Positions 1 to 6,156 of a DNA stretch of 8,474 nt are shown piece after piece (position 1 is the first letter of the stretch; every line of letters begins with the position of its first letter). This DNA is from Paracoccaceae bacterium. Its GTDB lineage: Bacteria; Pseudomonadota; Alphaproteobacteria; Rhodobacterales; Rhodobacteraceae. Under the pieces are notes generated by a model. The model did no database searches and was not told the DNA's origin. It was given only the letters and a program-made list of their open reading frames with translations. Position numbers and translations under genes: made by a program. The stretch lies in contig PXDM01000225.1 in NCBI GenBank assembly GCA_003565055.1, forward strand, positions 1 through 8,474, written 5' to 3'.

Positions 1-976
1 CCGTCAGGAAGAAACCGGCTCTGGGAGCCAACTGATGGGGGGGCTTTCGCAGCTGGTGGGCGGGGGTGGCGGCAACAGTGATCTTCTGTTCGAGTTCATC
101 CAGAGTCAGGTCATCGTCGAAGCCGTTCATGCCGAGATCGACCTTGTGGCCCATTATTCAGCGACATGGCCGCAAGACCCGGTGTTTTCCATCTGGCCCG
201 AAGCCACGATCGAGCAGCTTTTGCGCTTCTGGCGGCGGATGGTGCGGATCACCCATGACAAAGCCTCAGGCTTGATCGTGATCGAGGTGCGCGCCCGCGA
301 CCCCGGCACGGCACAGGCGATCGCACGCCAGATCGTGCAGGAGAGCGAGCGTATGATCAATCAGCTCAATGACACGGCTCGGCGCGACAGCATGACCTAT
401 GCCGAGAGCGATCTGCAGGATGCGGTCGCGCGGCTGCGAAATGCGCGTCAGGCCATCGCCGAATTCCGCGCCACGACGCAGATCATCGACCCAACGGCCG
501 ATTTGCAGGGGCGCATGGGCGTCCTTGGCAACCTGCAGCAGCAGCTTGCGCAGGCGCTTGTCGATTACGACATGCTCTTGCAGACCGCTGATCCGGGCGA
601 TCCGCGCGTGCGCAATGCCGCGCGGCGCATCGAGGTGATCCGCGCGCGCATCACAGAGGAGCGGCGCAGCTTCACGGCGCAGGATGTCACTGTGGACAAC
701 ACGGATTATCCCCAGCTTCTTGCGCAATATGAAAGCCTGCTGGTCGATCAGGAGTTCAGTCAGGAGAGTTACGGGGCCGCGCTGATGGCGCTGGAAGCCG
801 CGCGCTCGAATGCGCAGCGCCAGCAGCTTTACCTCGCGGCCTTCATCCAGCCCACACTGGCACAGCGCGCGCAATATCCGCAGCGGCTTTTGCTGACCGG
901 GCTGACGGGGTTTTTCATGCTCTTGTTCTGGTCGATCTGCGCGCTGGTCTATTACAGTCTGCGCGATCGCGGTTGA
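1..976 (+). CDS. kpsE: Capsule polysaccharide export inner-membrane protein, KpsE/CtrB/BexC (PCP) family, 5'-truncated
   Basis: The frame is open to the window edge (first full codon at base 2), so the ATG at 35 is internal and the N-terminal membrane segment is missing. In this polysaccharide co-polymerase family a periplasmic coiled-coil protein, anchored by two membrane helices, links the KpsMT transporter to an outer-membrane exporter. Visible parts are a glycine-rich stretch near the edge, a long Gln/Arg/Ala-rich helical region suited to coiled coil (about bases 350-840), the family-typical segment 'FIQPTLAQRAQYPQR' just before the membrane, and a C-terminal hydrophobic helix (about bases 886-955) ending 'YYSLRDRG'. 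The stop lies 34 bp before the kpsT start, consistent with one operon. No permease gene (kpsM) is visible; it could lie upstream. Family assignment is confident, the symbol is by homology class. A related Wzz/ExoP-type chain regulator is the alternative. Confidence 0.85.
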   Translation, partial: RQEETGSGSQLMGGLSQLVGGGGGNSDLLFEFIQSQVIVEAVHAEIDLVAHYSATWPQDPVFSIWPEATIEQLLRFWRRMVRITHDKASGLIVIEVRARDPGTAQAIARQIVQESERMINQLNDTARRDSMTYAESDLQDAVARLRNARQAIAEFRATTQIIDPTADLQGRMGVLGNLQQQLAQALVDYDMLLQTADPGDPRVRNAARRIEVIRARITEERRSFTAQDVTVDNTDYPQLLAQYESLLVDQEFSQESYGAALMALEAARSNAQRQQLYLAAFIQPTLAQRAQYPQRLLLTGLTGFFMLLFWSICALVYYSLRDRG

Positions 977-1010
977 GCGCGGGCGCAGGGGCCAGGGACA
1001 GGCAGAGCAG

Positions 1011-1664
1011 ATGATCAGGCTCGAACATGTCACCAAAGGATATTGGGTGCGCGGCGAATACCGCGTTGTGATTGATGATCTGAGCTTCGACCTGCCCCCC
1101 GGCCACGCGCTCGGTCTTCTGGGGCGCAACGGGGCGGGCAAGTCAACGCTTCTGCAACTCATCGCGGGCACCATGCAGCCGACCTCGGGGCAGGTGATCC
1201 GGCAAGGCAATATTTCCTGGCCGATTGGGAATGCCAACAGTTTTCATCGCGACCTGACCGGCATGCAGAACACCCGGTTTCTTGCGCGGGTCTATGGCGT
1301 CGACAGTGATGAGCTGGTGGCCTTCGTCGAGGAGTTCGCGGATATCGGCAAGCATTACTACATGCCGATGCGGACCTATTCCTCAGGCATGCGCTCGCGG
1401 CTGTCCTTCGGGGTGGCGATGGGGATCCCGTTTGACACCTATCTCATTGACGAGGTGACCAGTGCAGGGGACGCAGCCTTTCGCGCCAAGAGCAAGGCTG
1501 TGTTCAAAGACCGCATCGCAGAAGCCGGGGCGATCATGATCAGCCATACGATGAAAGACATGCGCAATTTCTGCGATAGCGGTTTGGTGCTGCATCAGGG
1601 GCGACTGGAATATTACGAGGATATCGAAGACGCGATCACCCGCCATGAAGCGCTGCTGCTGTGA
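1011..1664 (+). CDS. kpsT: Capsular polysaccharide ABC transporter ATP-binding protein, KpsT-like
   Basis: This 217-residue cytoplasmic ATPase would energise a KpsM-type permease exporting lipid-linked capsular polysaccharide. All ABC motifs are present: Walker A 'GRNGAGKST' (38-46), the KpsT-style signature 'YSSGM' (123-127), Walker B 'YLIDE' (144-148) followed by 'VTSAGD', and the switch histidine in 'ISHT' (H179). The length matches KpsT/CtrD/BexA (about 215-220 aa) and there is no C-terminal carbohydrate-binding extension, unlike Wzt-type O-antigen ATPases. The ATG at 1011 follows a purine-rich stretch ('ggacaggcagag') about 3-10 nt upstream and begins 'MIRLEHVTK', a normal ABC start. It sits 34 bp after kpsE, so cotranscription is likely. 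The stop codon is immediately followed by a strong inverted repeat. Confidence 0.93.
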   Translation: MIRLEHVTKGYWVRGEYRVVIDDLSFDLPPGHALGLLGRNGAGKSTLLQLIAGTMQPTSGQVIRQGNISWPIGNANSFHRDLTGMQNTRFLARVYGVDSDELVAFVEEFADIGKHYYMPMRTYSSGMRSRLSFGVAMGIPFDTYLIDEVTSAGDAAFRAKSKAVFKDRIAEAGAIMISHTMKDMRNFCDSGLVLHQGRLEYYEDIEDAITRHEALLL

Positions 1665-1688
1665 CCCTGCGCAGGTGGATGCGCAGGG
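1665..1688. terminator. Perfect 9-bp inverted repeat between convergent genes, candidate bidirectional terminator
   Basis: CCCTGCGCA (1665-1673) and TGCGCAGGG (1680-1688) are exact reverse complements around the 6-nt loop ggtgga. The stem begins at the base after the kpsT stop (1662-1664) and ends 13 bp short of the stop of the opposite-strand fibre gene (1702-1704), so it can serve both transcripts. No T-run follows on either strand, so this is not a textbook intrinsic terminator; it may work with Rho or as an RNA 3'-end stabiliser. Confidence 0.6.
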
Positions 1689-1701
1689 CCGCAGGCTGGC
1701 G

Positions 1702-3360
1702 TCAATCGGCCTCGGGCGCGCTGAAGCGCAGATCGACCCAACGCCCGGCAGGAATATCGCGCGGGGCGCCGGCGACCCAGGCCATCCGGGCCTCGGACCA
1801 GTCCGGGACAGTGGTGGTGACAGAGAGGACGCGTTTGGCGGCGCTGTAGCGCGTCGTGATGTGCACGAGCCTTGCGCCATTGGCATCTTGCGGCACCTCG
1901 ATCTGCCAGCCCTTGCGTGCCAGCGGCGCGACATTGCTCAGGCTGTAGCGCCCGACCCCAAGGCGCTTGAACTCCGCGCCCACTGGCTCGACCGGTTCTT
2001 CGGTGCGATCGGAAAACAGCCGCAGGATGGGCGAGGCTTCGCGGATGAAGCCATTGGCATCGACGGTTGTGTTGCGGCTGTGCCATTGCTGAGCCCAGGC
2101 AAAGCCCCAGCCGCCCGAGCGCCAGGCGCGGAACCAGATCCGCGTGCCATCGAGATCGCGCCGGGCTTCCAGAAACACCACGCCCGCGCCCAGATGGATG
2201 ACCTGCACGCTGCCCGTGCCGATGGGGTTATTCGCAAGCCCCGCGCCGAGCAGATAGGTGCCTGCCGGAACGCTGGTCGGATCGGCATTCAGATCGGCCA
2301 GCGGATAGGCCACGCCTGCAGTGCCGCCCAGCCCGAAAATCCCGCCCGCCGCGCGCAGCACGGGCACGCGGCCTTCGGTCGCATCCGTCGCGCTGCCGGA
2401 GAGGGTCGCCTCGGCCGCGTTGCCAAGGCCGAGATTGCTGCGCGCGCCTTCAGCTGTGGACGCGCCCGTGCCGCCATTCTGGACACGCAACTGCCCGCTC
2501 ACCGCAGCATTCTGACCGATGGACAGCGCGCCGAACGCGAGCGTGGAGCCCGCGCGGCGCAGCACCTGATGGTCACTGCCTGCAGCGATATCCGCCACGG
2601 CCCCCGATGAGCCCGCGCCGCGCCCGATGACGCTGCGCGCCGCGCCACTGGCGAGCGCGGCGCGCGCGATGCTGCCGGAGGGCAGGTTCACCGTGCCACT
2701 GACGCTCAGCCCACCTGGCAGATTCACAAGCCCGCTCAAGCGGCTCGCGCTTAGCGCGTCGAACCATGTTGTCCCGTCAGGGCTGACCTTGATGCTGAAA
2801 TCATCATCGCCTGTCGTGCCCATCTCGGCCCGGCCCGAAAACCCGGTCTGATAGAGCAGGCTCGCCGTGTCCAGTTCTGTGGCCTTGTTGATCTTCACTT
2901 GATGGCCAGCGCCTGCATGGTTGAGAAGAACCGCCTCGCTCGCAACGCTCAGCCGATTGGTGGCGTCATGGCTCGCATTGACCCCGAGCCCGGTCAGATT
3001 GTCCAGCGCCTCGGGCACAGGCGCGACCCAGCCTGCAGACGTGAACACACGCAGTTCCGCGCCCGCGCCTGTCACCCGCGCAGCACGCCACCCGTCGCGC
3101 GGCGCGATGAAGAGCCAGCCGCTATTGACCCATGCCGCAAGTTGCCCGGCCTGCCCCGACCAATCCCCCGAGGGCGCAGCCCCAAGCGCCCAGACCTGTC
3201 CGTCCTGCGGCACTGCAGGCGGCGTGAGCGCATCAAAGCCCTGCACATTGAGCTGCACCAGGATGTCGAGCTGCGCCAGCGCCTCGTTATGTGTGACGTG
3301 TTTTTGCGCCTGCGCGGGCAGGATGAGGGGAAGCCCCAGTCGGGCAGTTTGGTCGGACAT
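1702..3360 (-). CDS. DUF2793-containing phage-type tail fibre protein, possible GTA tail fibre
   Basis: This 552-residue protein is probably a receptor-binding fibre of a phage-like particle. The N-terminus 'LGLPLILPAQAQKHVTHNEA' (8-27) is the DUF2793 hallmark, with that domain covering roughly residues 1-115. The middle is Gly/Ala/Ser-rich and carries 'NGGTGASTAEGARSNLGLG' (295-313), a motif widespread in tail fibres. Residues ~350-425 resemble a pyocin-knob domain ('DLN...PAGTYLLG...RIWFRAWRSGGWG'). From 'NTTVDANGFI' (430-439) to the end the pattern matches the C-terminal module of lambdoid-phage tail fibres, with 'ASPIL', 'RLGVGRY', 'VPQDANG' and 'DIPAGRWVDLR'. The ATG at 3360 is chosen because DUF2793 starts there and 'GGAG' lies about 10 nt upstream; the open frame runs on to 4023 but only as the antisense of galU. 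No other structural phage gene is visible. From memory, the R. capsulatus GTA has an unlinked DUF2793 fibre gene (rcc00171), and this could be its counterpart; a prophage remnant is the alternative. Confidence 0.85.
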   Translation of the reverse strand: MSDQTARLGLPLILPAQAQKHVTHNEALAQLDILVQLNVQGFDALTPPAVPQDGQVWALGAAPSGDWSGQAGQLAAWVNSGWLFIAPRDGWRAARVTGAGAELRVFTSAGWVAPVPEALDNLTGLGVNASHDATNRLSVASEAVLLNHAGAGHQVKINKATELDTASLLYQTGFSGRAEMGTTGDDDFSIKVSPDGTTWFDALSASRLSGLVNLPGGLSVSGTVNLPSGSIARAALASGAARSVIGRGAGSSGAVADIAAGSDHQVLRRAGSTLAFGALSIGQNAAVSGQLRVQNGGTGASTAEGARSNLGLGNAAEATLSGSATDATEGRVPVLRAAGGIFGLGGTAGVAYPLADLNADPTSVPAGTYLLGAGLANNPIGTGSVQVIHLGAGVVFLEARRDLDGTRIWFRAWRSGGWGFAWAQQWHSRNTTVDANGFIREASPILRLFSDRTEEPVEPVGAEFKRLGVGRYSLSNVAPLARKGWQIEVPQDANGARLVHITTRYSAAKRVLSVTTTVPDWSEARMAWVAGAPRDIPAGRWVDLRFSAPEAD

Positions 3361-3399
3361 GGCCACGGATCTCCGGAATGAGGGCAGAGAGAAGGATTT

Positions 3400-3431
3400 C
3401 GCGCCCCAAGATGCGGGCACGCGGCCAAGAT
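3400..3431. repeat. Phased short direct repeat upstream of the fibre gene
   Basis: CGCGCCCCAAGAT (3400-3412) and CGCGGCCAAGAT (3420-3431) differ by one extra C and one substitution and start 20 bp apart, about two helical turns. On the fibre-gene strand they read ATCTTGGGGCGCG and ATCTTGGCCGCG and lie 40-71 bp upstream of its start codon, a common place for tandem activator or repressor sites. G+C-rich chance similarity cannot be excluded. Confidence 0.3.
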
Positions 3432-3443
3432 CGCGTAAAGCCA

Positions 3444-3471
3444 GCGCACGCAGGCTTAAGGCTGCGTGCGC
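3444..3471. repeat. 28-bp near-perfect palindrome in the divergent intergenic region
   Basis: The left arm GCGCACGCAG (3444-3453) and right arm CTGCGTGCGC (3462-3471) are exact reverse complements. The centre is G-CTTAAG-G (3454-3461), where CTTAAG is itself palindromic, so the only break in symmetry is the G/G pair at 3454/3461. It lies 83 bp upstream of the fibre start and 141 bp upstream of the galU start. No T-run follows closely on either strand. It may be a dimeric regulator's operator, an RNA hairpin or a dispersed palindromic repeat. Confidence 0.7.
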
Positions 3472-3587
3472 CGCTGCCGCATTTCCGGGATTTTTGCCGC
3501 TTCCCTGCTTTACGCCCTTGGGCCCTAACCACACTCTCGTTTGGTTGGTTGCATCAGGGTCAGTTGCGCGATACGGACATGCGTAAG

Positions 3588-3596
3588 TGATATAAT
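3588..3596 (+). promoter_or_regulatory. Extended -10 promoter element for galU
   Basis: TGATATAAT fits the extended -10 consensus TGnTATAAT exactly, which stands out in this G+C-rich DNA. There is no good -35 at 16-18 bp (TTGCGC at 3564-3569 is 21 bp away), but extended -10 promoters can work without one. Transcription would begin near 3603, only about 10 nt before the galU ATG, giving a very short leader. Confidence 0.45.
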
Positions 3597-3612
3597 GCGA
3601 AAAGGCCCATTC

Positions 3613-4515
3613 ATGGCACCGATTACCAAAGCCGTCTTTCCAGTCGCAGGGCTGGGCACTCGTTTTCTCCCTGCCACCAAAGCCATGCCCAAAGAGCTCT
3701 TGCCGATCATCGACAAGCCAATTGTCCAATACGCTGTCGAAGAGGCCGTGGCCGCAGGCATCACCGAGATCATTTTCGTGACCGGCCGCAACAAGCGCGC
3801 CGTGGGCGATCATTTCGACGCCAATCTGGAGTTGGAACACCAACTCATGACCAAGGGCAAAACCGATATGCGCGACATGGTGCGCAATATCGTGCCGCAG
3901 GGCGTGGCCTGCATTTTCGTGCGTCAGCCAGAGCCCAAGGGCTTGGGCGATGCGGTGCTTTGCGCGGCCCCTGCTGTGGGCAACAATCCCTTCGCGGTCT
4001 TGCTGGCAGATGACCTGATGCAAGGCGACATCCTGCCCACAGCCGCGCTGGTTGAAGCTTATGGCCGCGATCCCAAGACCCTGCTATCGGTCTCGGAAGT
4101 TGCGCGGGAAGATGTGTCGAAATACGGCATCCTGCGCTTGGCTGAAGGGGCCGTTGCGGGGCAGGACGGGGTTCTGCCCGTCGCGGGGCTTGTGGAGAAA
4201 CCCGCCCCCGAGAAAGCCCCGTCGCAGCTTGCCTCTTTCGGGCGCTATGTGTTCTCGCCCGAAGTCTTTGACGTGCTACGCGATCTGCCCCCCGGTGCGG
4301 GCGGTGAAATCCAGCTGGCTGATGCCATCGACATTCTCGCCGGGCGCGGCCGGGTGGGCGCGATCACCAACCCCTCGGCGCGCTACGATTGCGGGGCCAA
4401 ATTCGGCTATCTGAACGCGATTGTCGATGTCGCGCTGAAAGATCCCGACTATGCGGCACGTTTCGAAGCCCTGCTGCGCGACCGTCTTGCCAAGCTCGAT
4501 CAGGCGCGCGGCTGA
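3613..4515 (+). CDS. galU: UTP-glucose-1-phosphate uridylyltransferase (UDP-glucose pyrophosphorylase)
   Basis: The 300-residue product converts glucose-1-phosphate and UTP to UDP-glucose and pyrophosphate in the cytoplasm, feeding capsule, LPS and other glycan synthesis. The nucleotidyltransferase signature 'GLGTRFLPATKAMPKE' (13-28) is followed by 'LADD' (131-134; metal/nucleotide-binding Asp), 'LVEKP' (193-197), 'GEIQLADAI' (231-239) and 'YDCGAKFGY' (258-266), all in the usual GalU order. Length is normal for bacterial GalU. The ATG at 3613 is preferred: it gives the typical N-terminus 'MAPITKAVFPVAGLGT' and has 'AAAAGG' 7 nt upstream. The ATG at 3595 overlaps the -10 element and has no Shine-Dalgarno. 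It diverges from the fibre gene and overlaps the convergent RidA-family gene by 16 bp. GalU is often linked to polysaccharide loci, in line with kpsE-kpsT nearby. Confidence 0.95.
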   Translation: MAPITKAVFPVAGLGTRFLPATKAMPKELLPIIDKPIVQYAVEEAVAAGITEIIFVTGRNKRAVGDHFDANLELEHQLMTKGKTDMRDMVRNIVPQGVACIFVRQPEPKGLGDAVLCAAPAVGNNPFAVLLADDLMQGDILPTAALVEAYGRDPKTLLSVSEVAREDVSKYGILRLAEGAVAGQDGVLPVAGLVEKPAPEKAPSQLASFGRYVFSPEVFDVLRDLPPGAGGEIQLADAIDILAGRGRVGAITNPSARYDCGAKFGYLNAIVDVALKDPDYAARFEALLRDRLAKLDQARG

Positions 4516-4901
4516 GGGGCGAGCGCCAGCGCTTCGATCTCGACCACGAATTCGGGCAGGGTAAAGCCCTGCACGATCACCAGCGTTGACGCCGGCAGTG
4601 GCGTCACGCCCTTGAAAAACGCATCCCGTGCGGCCATGTAGCCCGCCATATGGCTGCGGTCGGTCACAAAGGCATTGATGCGCAGGATATCGCCCCGCGT
4701 CGCGCCCCCCTCGGCCAATATCGCCGCGATGGAAGCAAAGCAGAGCCGCGCCTGCGCCTCCGCGCCCTCCGGGATGCGCTGATCCGCCCCCAGCGCCAAT
4801 TGCCCCGAGGTCACGACCAACTGCCCCGTCAGCGGTGCCGCGATCCCATGCGAGTATCGCCCGAAGGGTGCGGGCAGGCTGGCGGGCATCAGAGCTTTCA
4901 T
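4500..4901 (-). CDS. RidA-family (YjgF/YER057c/UK114) protein lacking the catalytic arginine
   Basis: The 133-residue product belongs to the RidA/YjgF family of small trimeric proteins; canonical RidA hydrolyses reactive enamines/imines formed by PLP enzymes. Family features are 'APFGRYSHGI' near the N-terminus (11-20), 'LVVTSGQLAL' (28-37), 'INAFVTDRSHM...Y' (75-88), 'PLPAST' (101-106) and 'VVEIEALAL' (119-127). Where E. coli RidA has Arg105 in 'FPARS', the aligned residue is Ser105 in 'LPAST', so classic imine deaminase activity is doubtful; this fits the divergent Rid subgroups or YjgH/YoaB-like proteins. The ATG at 4901 is chosen because 'AGAGGGAC' sits just upstream, whereas the start at 4940 adds 13 residues without family likeness. 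Its 3' end overlaps galU by 16 bp. Its role here is unknown; a link with the nearby ABC/deaminase operon is possible but they are divergently transcribed. Confidence 0.9.
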   Translation of the reverse strand: MKALMPASLPAPFGRYSHGIAAPLTGQLVVTSGQLALGADQRIPEGAEAQARLCFASIAAILAEGGATRGDILRINAFVTDRSHMAGYMAARDAFFKGVTPLPASTLVIVQGFTLPEFVVEIEALALAPQPRA

Positions 4902-5137
4902 GGGCGTCCCTCTTGATTCGGCAGCGCTTTTATCCGTCATCGGCGCGCATGGACCTATGACCTGTCAGCCCACGCGATCCGTTGCGGCAAAGGGCGCTTA
5001 ATTTCGCGCCGCCCCGCCCTTATTTTGCACATTCTCCGGGCAGTTGCTCCGGCGTGGTTCATCCGCGACGGAATTTGAAATGACTTGCGCGGGTGCAGTT
5101 GCGACCAGAAAGTAACCTTTCCCGTTGGAGTTCTGCC
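4902..5137. promoter_or_regulatory. Divergent intergenic region upstream of the ABC-deaminase operon
   Basis: These 236 bp separate the RidA-family gene (-) from the binding-protein gene (+). I see a short hairpin GGCGC/GCGCC (4993-4997, 5006-5010; 8-nt A/T-rich loop), a small palindrome TTGC-G-GCAA (4982-4990), and an exact 8-mer direct repeat GCAGTTGC at 5040-5047 and 5095-5102. No CTGAGA or other TPP-riboswitch hallmark is present, despite the THI5-like product downstream. No clear sigma70 promoter could be placed. Confidence 0.4.
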
Positions 5138-6130
5138 ATGCTCAAACCTGCCTCACTGTCCGCGCTTGCGGTGATCTCGTCTGCCTCTGCCGCGCTGGCC
5201 CTGACGCCTGTTACATTCGGCACGAATTGGCTGCCGCAGGCGGAGCATGGCGGTTTCTATCAATCGGTTGCGGACGGCACCTATGCGGAATGCGGGCTGG
5301 ATGTGACGATCATTTCCGGCGGCCCGCAGGTCAATAACGGCGCGCTTCTGATGGCGGATCGCATCCAGTTCCACATGGGCGGCGATCTGTTGCAGGCGTT
5401 CAACGCGGCTGCCGAGAATATCCCGGTCGTGGCCGTCATGGCGACCTTTCAGAAACATCCGCAGGTCATCATCTCGCATCCCGGCGAGGCGGATAGCTGG
5501 GAAGAGCTGAAAGACCTGACCCTGCTGATCGGCGACAATGGCTTTACTTCCTACTACCAGTGGATGATCGCCGCGCATGGCTTCACGGTCGAGCAGCGCC
5601 GCCCCTACACGTTCAATCCCGCTCCCTTCCTTGCCGACAAGCGTGTGGGCATGCAGGGCTTTTTGTCCTCGGAACCCTTCGCGATCCTGACCGAGGCGGG
5701 CTTCATGCCCAATGTCTTCCTGATCGCTGATGCAGGCTATTCGACCTATGCCACGACCGTTGAAGTGATGCAGTCCACCATCGACAATAGCCCCGAAGTG
5801 GTGGAATGCTTCGTCAATGGATCGATCCTCGGCTGGTATAATTTCCTCTATGGCGACAATGAAGCCGCCATCGCCATGATCCTTGAGGCCAATCCCGACA
5901 TGACCCGCGACAAGGTTGATTTCGCGATTGAAATGATGATCGAAAACGGCATCGTCGACAGTGGCGACACGCTTGAGTTGGGGATCGGGGCGATGACCAC
6001 GGAAGCGGTCGAAGGCTTCTACGCCTCAATGGTTGAAGCGGGCGTGGTGGATCCGGGGCTCGACTGGACGGCTGCGGTCAATTTCGATTTCGTGGGCAAT
6101 GGTCTGGGCTTGGACTTGCGCCCGCAATAA
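5138..6130 (+). CDS. Periplasmic substrate-binding protein, SsuA/THI5-like (NMT1) family
   Basis: The 330-residue product should capture the substrate in the periplasm for the ABC transporter encoded next. It starts with a Sec signal peptide (hydrophobic core ~5-20, 'ALA' cleavage site after residue 21). The mature start 'TFGTNWLPQAEHGGFYQSVADGTYAECGLDVTIISGG' region (26-62) follows the SsuA/THI5 pattern W-x-P-x-A-E-x-x-G-x-Y...G-x-Y...GLDV, seen in binding proteins for HMP-type pyrimidines, nitrate, taurine and other compounds. Two cysteines, C52 and C224, could form a disulfide in the periplasm. The ATG at 5138 is chosen because it gives the signal peptide and has 'TTGGAG' about 8 nt upstream; the GTG/TTG-type start at 5093 would add 15 polar residues ahead of it. 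Next gene follows after 26 bp. Ligand is unknown; the deaminase downstream argues for a pyrimidine-like heterocycle. Confidence 0.9.
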   Translation: MLKPASLSALAVISSASAALALTPVTFGTNWLPQAEHGGFYQSVADGTYAECGLDVTIISGGPQVNNGALLMADRIQFHMGGDLLQAFNAAAENIPVVAVMATFQKHPQVIISHPGEADSWEELKDLTLLIGDNGFTSYYQWMIAAHGFTVEQRRPYTFNPAPFLADKRVGMQGFLSSEPFAILTEAGFMPNVFLIADAGYSTYATTVEVMQSTIDNSPEVVECFVNGSILGWYNFLYGDNEAAIAMILEANPDMTRDKVDFAIEMMIENGIVDSGDTLELGIGAMTTEAVEGFYASMVEAGVVDPGLDWTAAVNFDFVGNGLGLDLRPQ

Positions 6131-6156
6131 GCGCCGCCTTGCGAAACGGAGCCGCC

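Larger units (their letters stand above)
3361..3612. promoter_or_regulatory. Divergent intergenic region between the fibre gene and galU
   Basis: This 252-bp stretch separates two divergent genes and should hold both promoters. It contains the fibre-gene Shine-Dalgarno (GGAG on the - strand, just beyond 3360), a pair of near-identical 12-13-mers 20 bp apart (3400-3412 and 3420-3431), a 28-bp near-perfect palindrome (3444-3471) and an extended -10 element before galU (3588-3596). I found no convincing -35/-10 pair on the - strand and no conserved small ORF. Confidence 0.6.

Noticed and set aside
37..43. Run of seven G in kpsE, a possible phase-variation tract for capsule
   Set aside because: Seven G is short for slippage, it lies in a Gly-rich coding stretch, and one sequence cannot show variation.
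266..1237. 323-codon open frame on the - strand
   Set aside because: Antisense of kpsE/kpsT; His/Arg/Ala-rich low-quality protein typical of G+C-rich shadows.
1645..2610. 321-codon open frame on the + strand
   Set aside because: Antisense of the fibre gene, with no recognisable domain and biased Arg/Ala composition.
3361..4023. The fibre frame stays open upstream to 4023, which would make a 773-residue protein
   Set aside because: The extra 221 residues are antisense to galU and show no domain likeness; DUF2793 starts at the ATG at 3360, which also has a Shine-Dalgarno.
4902..5137. Possible TPP riboswitch ahead of the THI5-like binding protein
   Set aside because: No CTGAGA or other conserved TPP-aptamer core sequence could be found.
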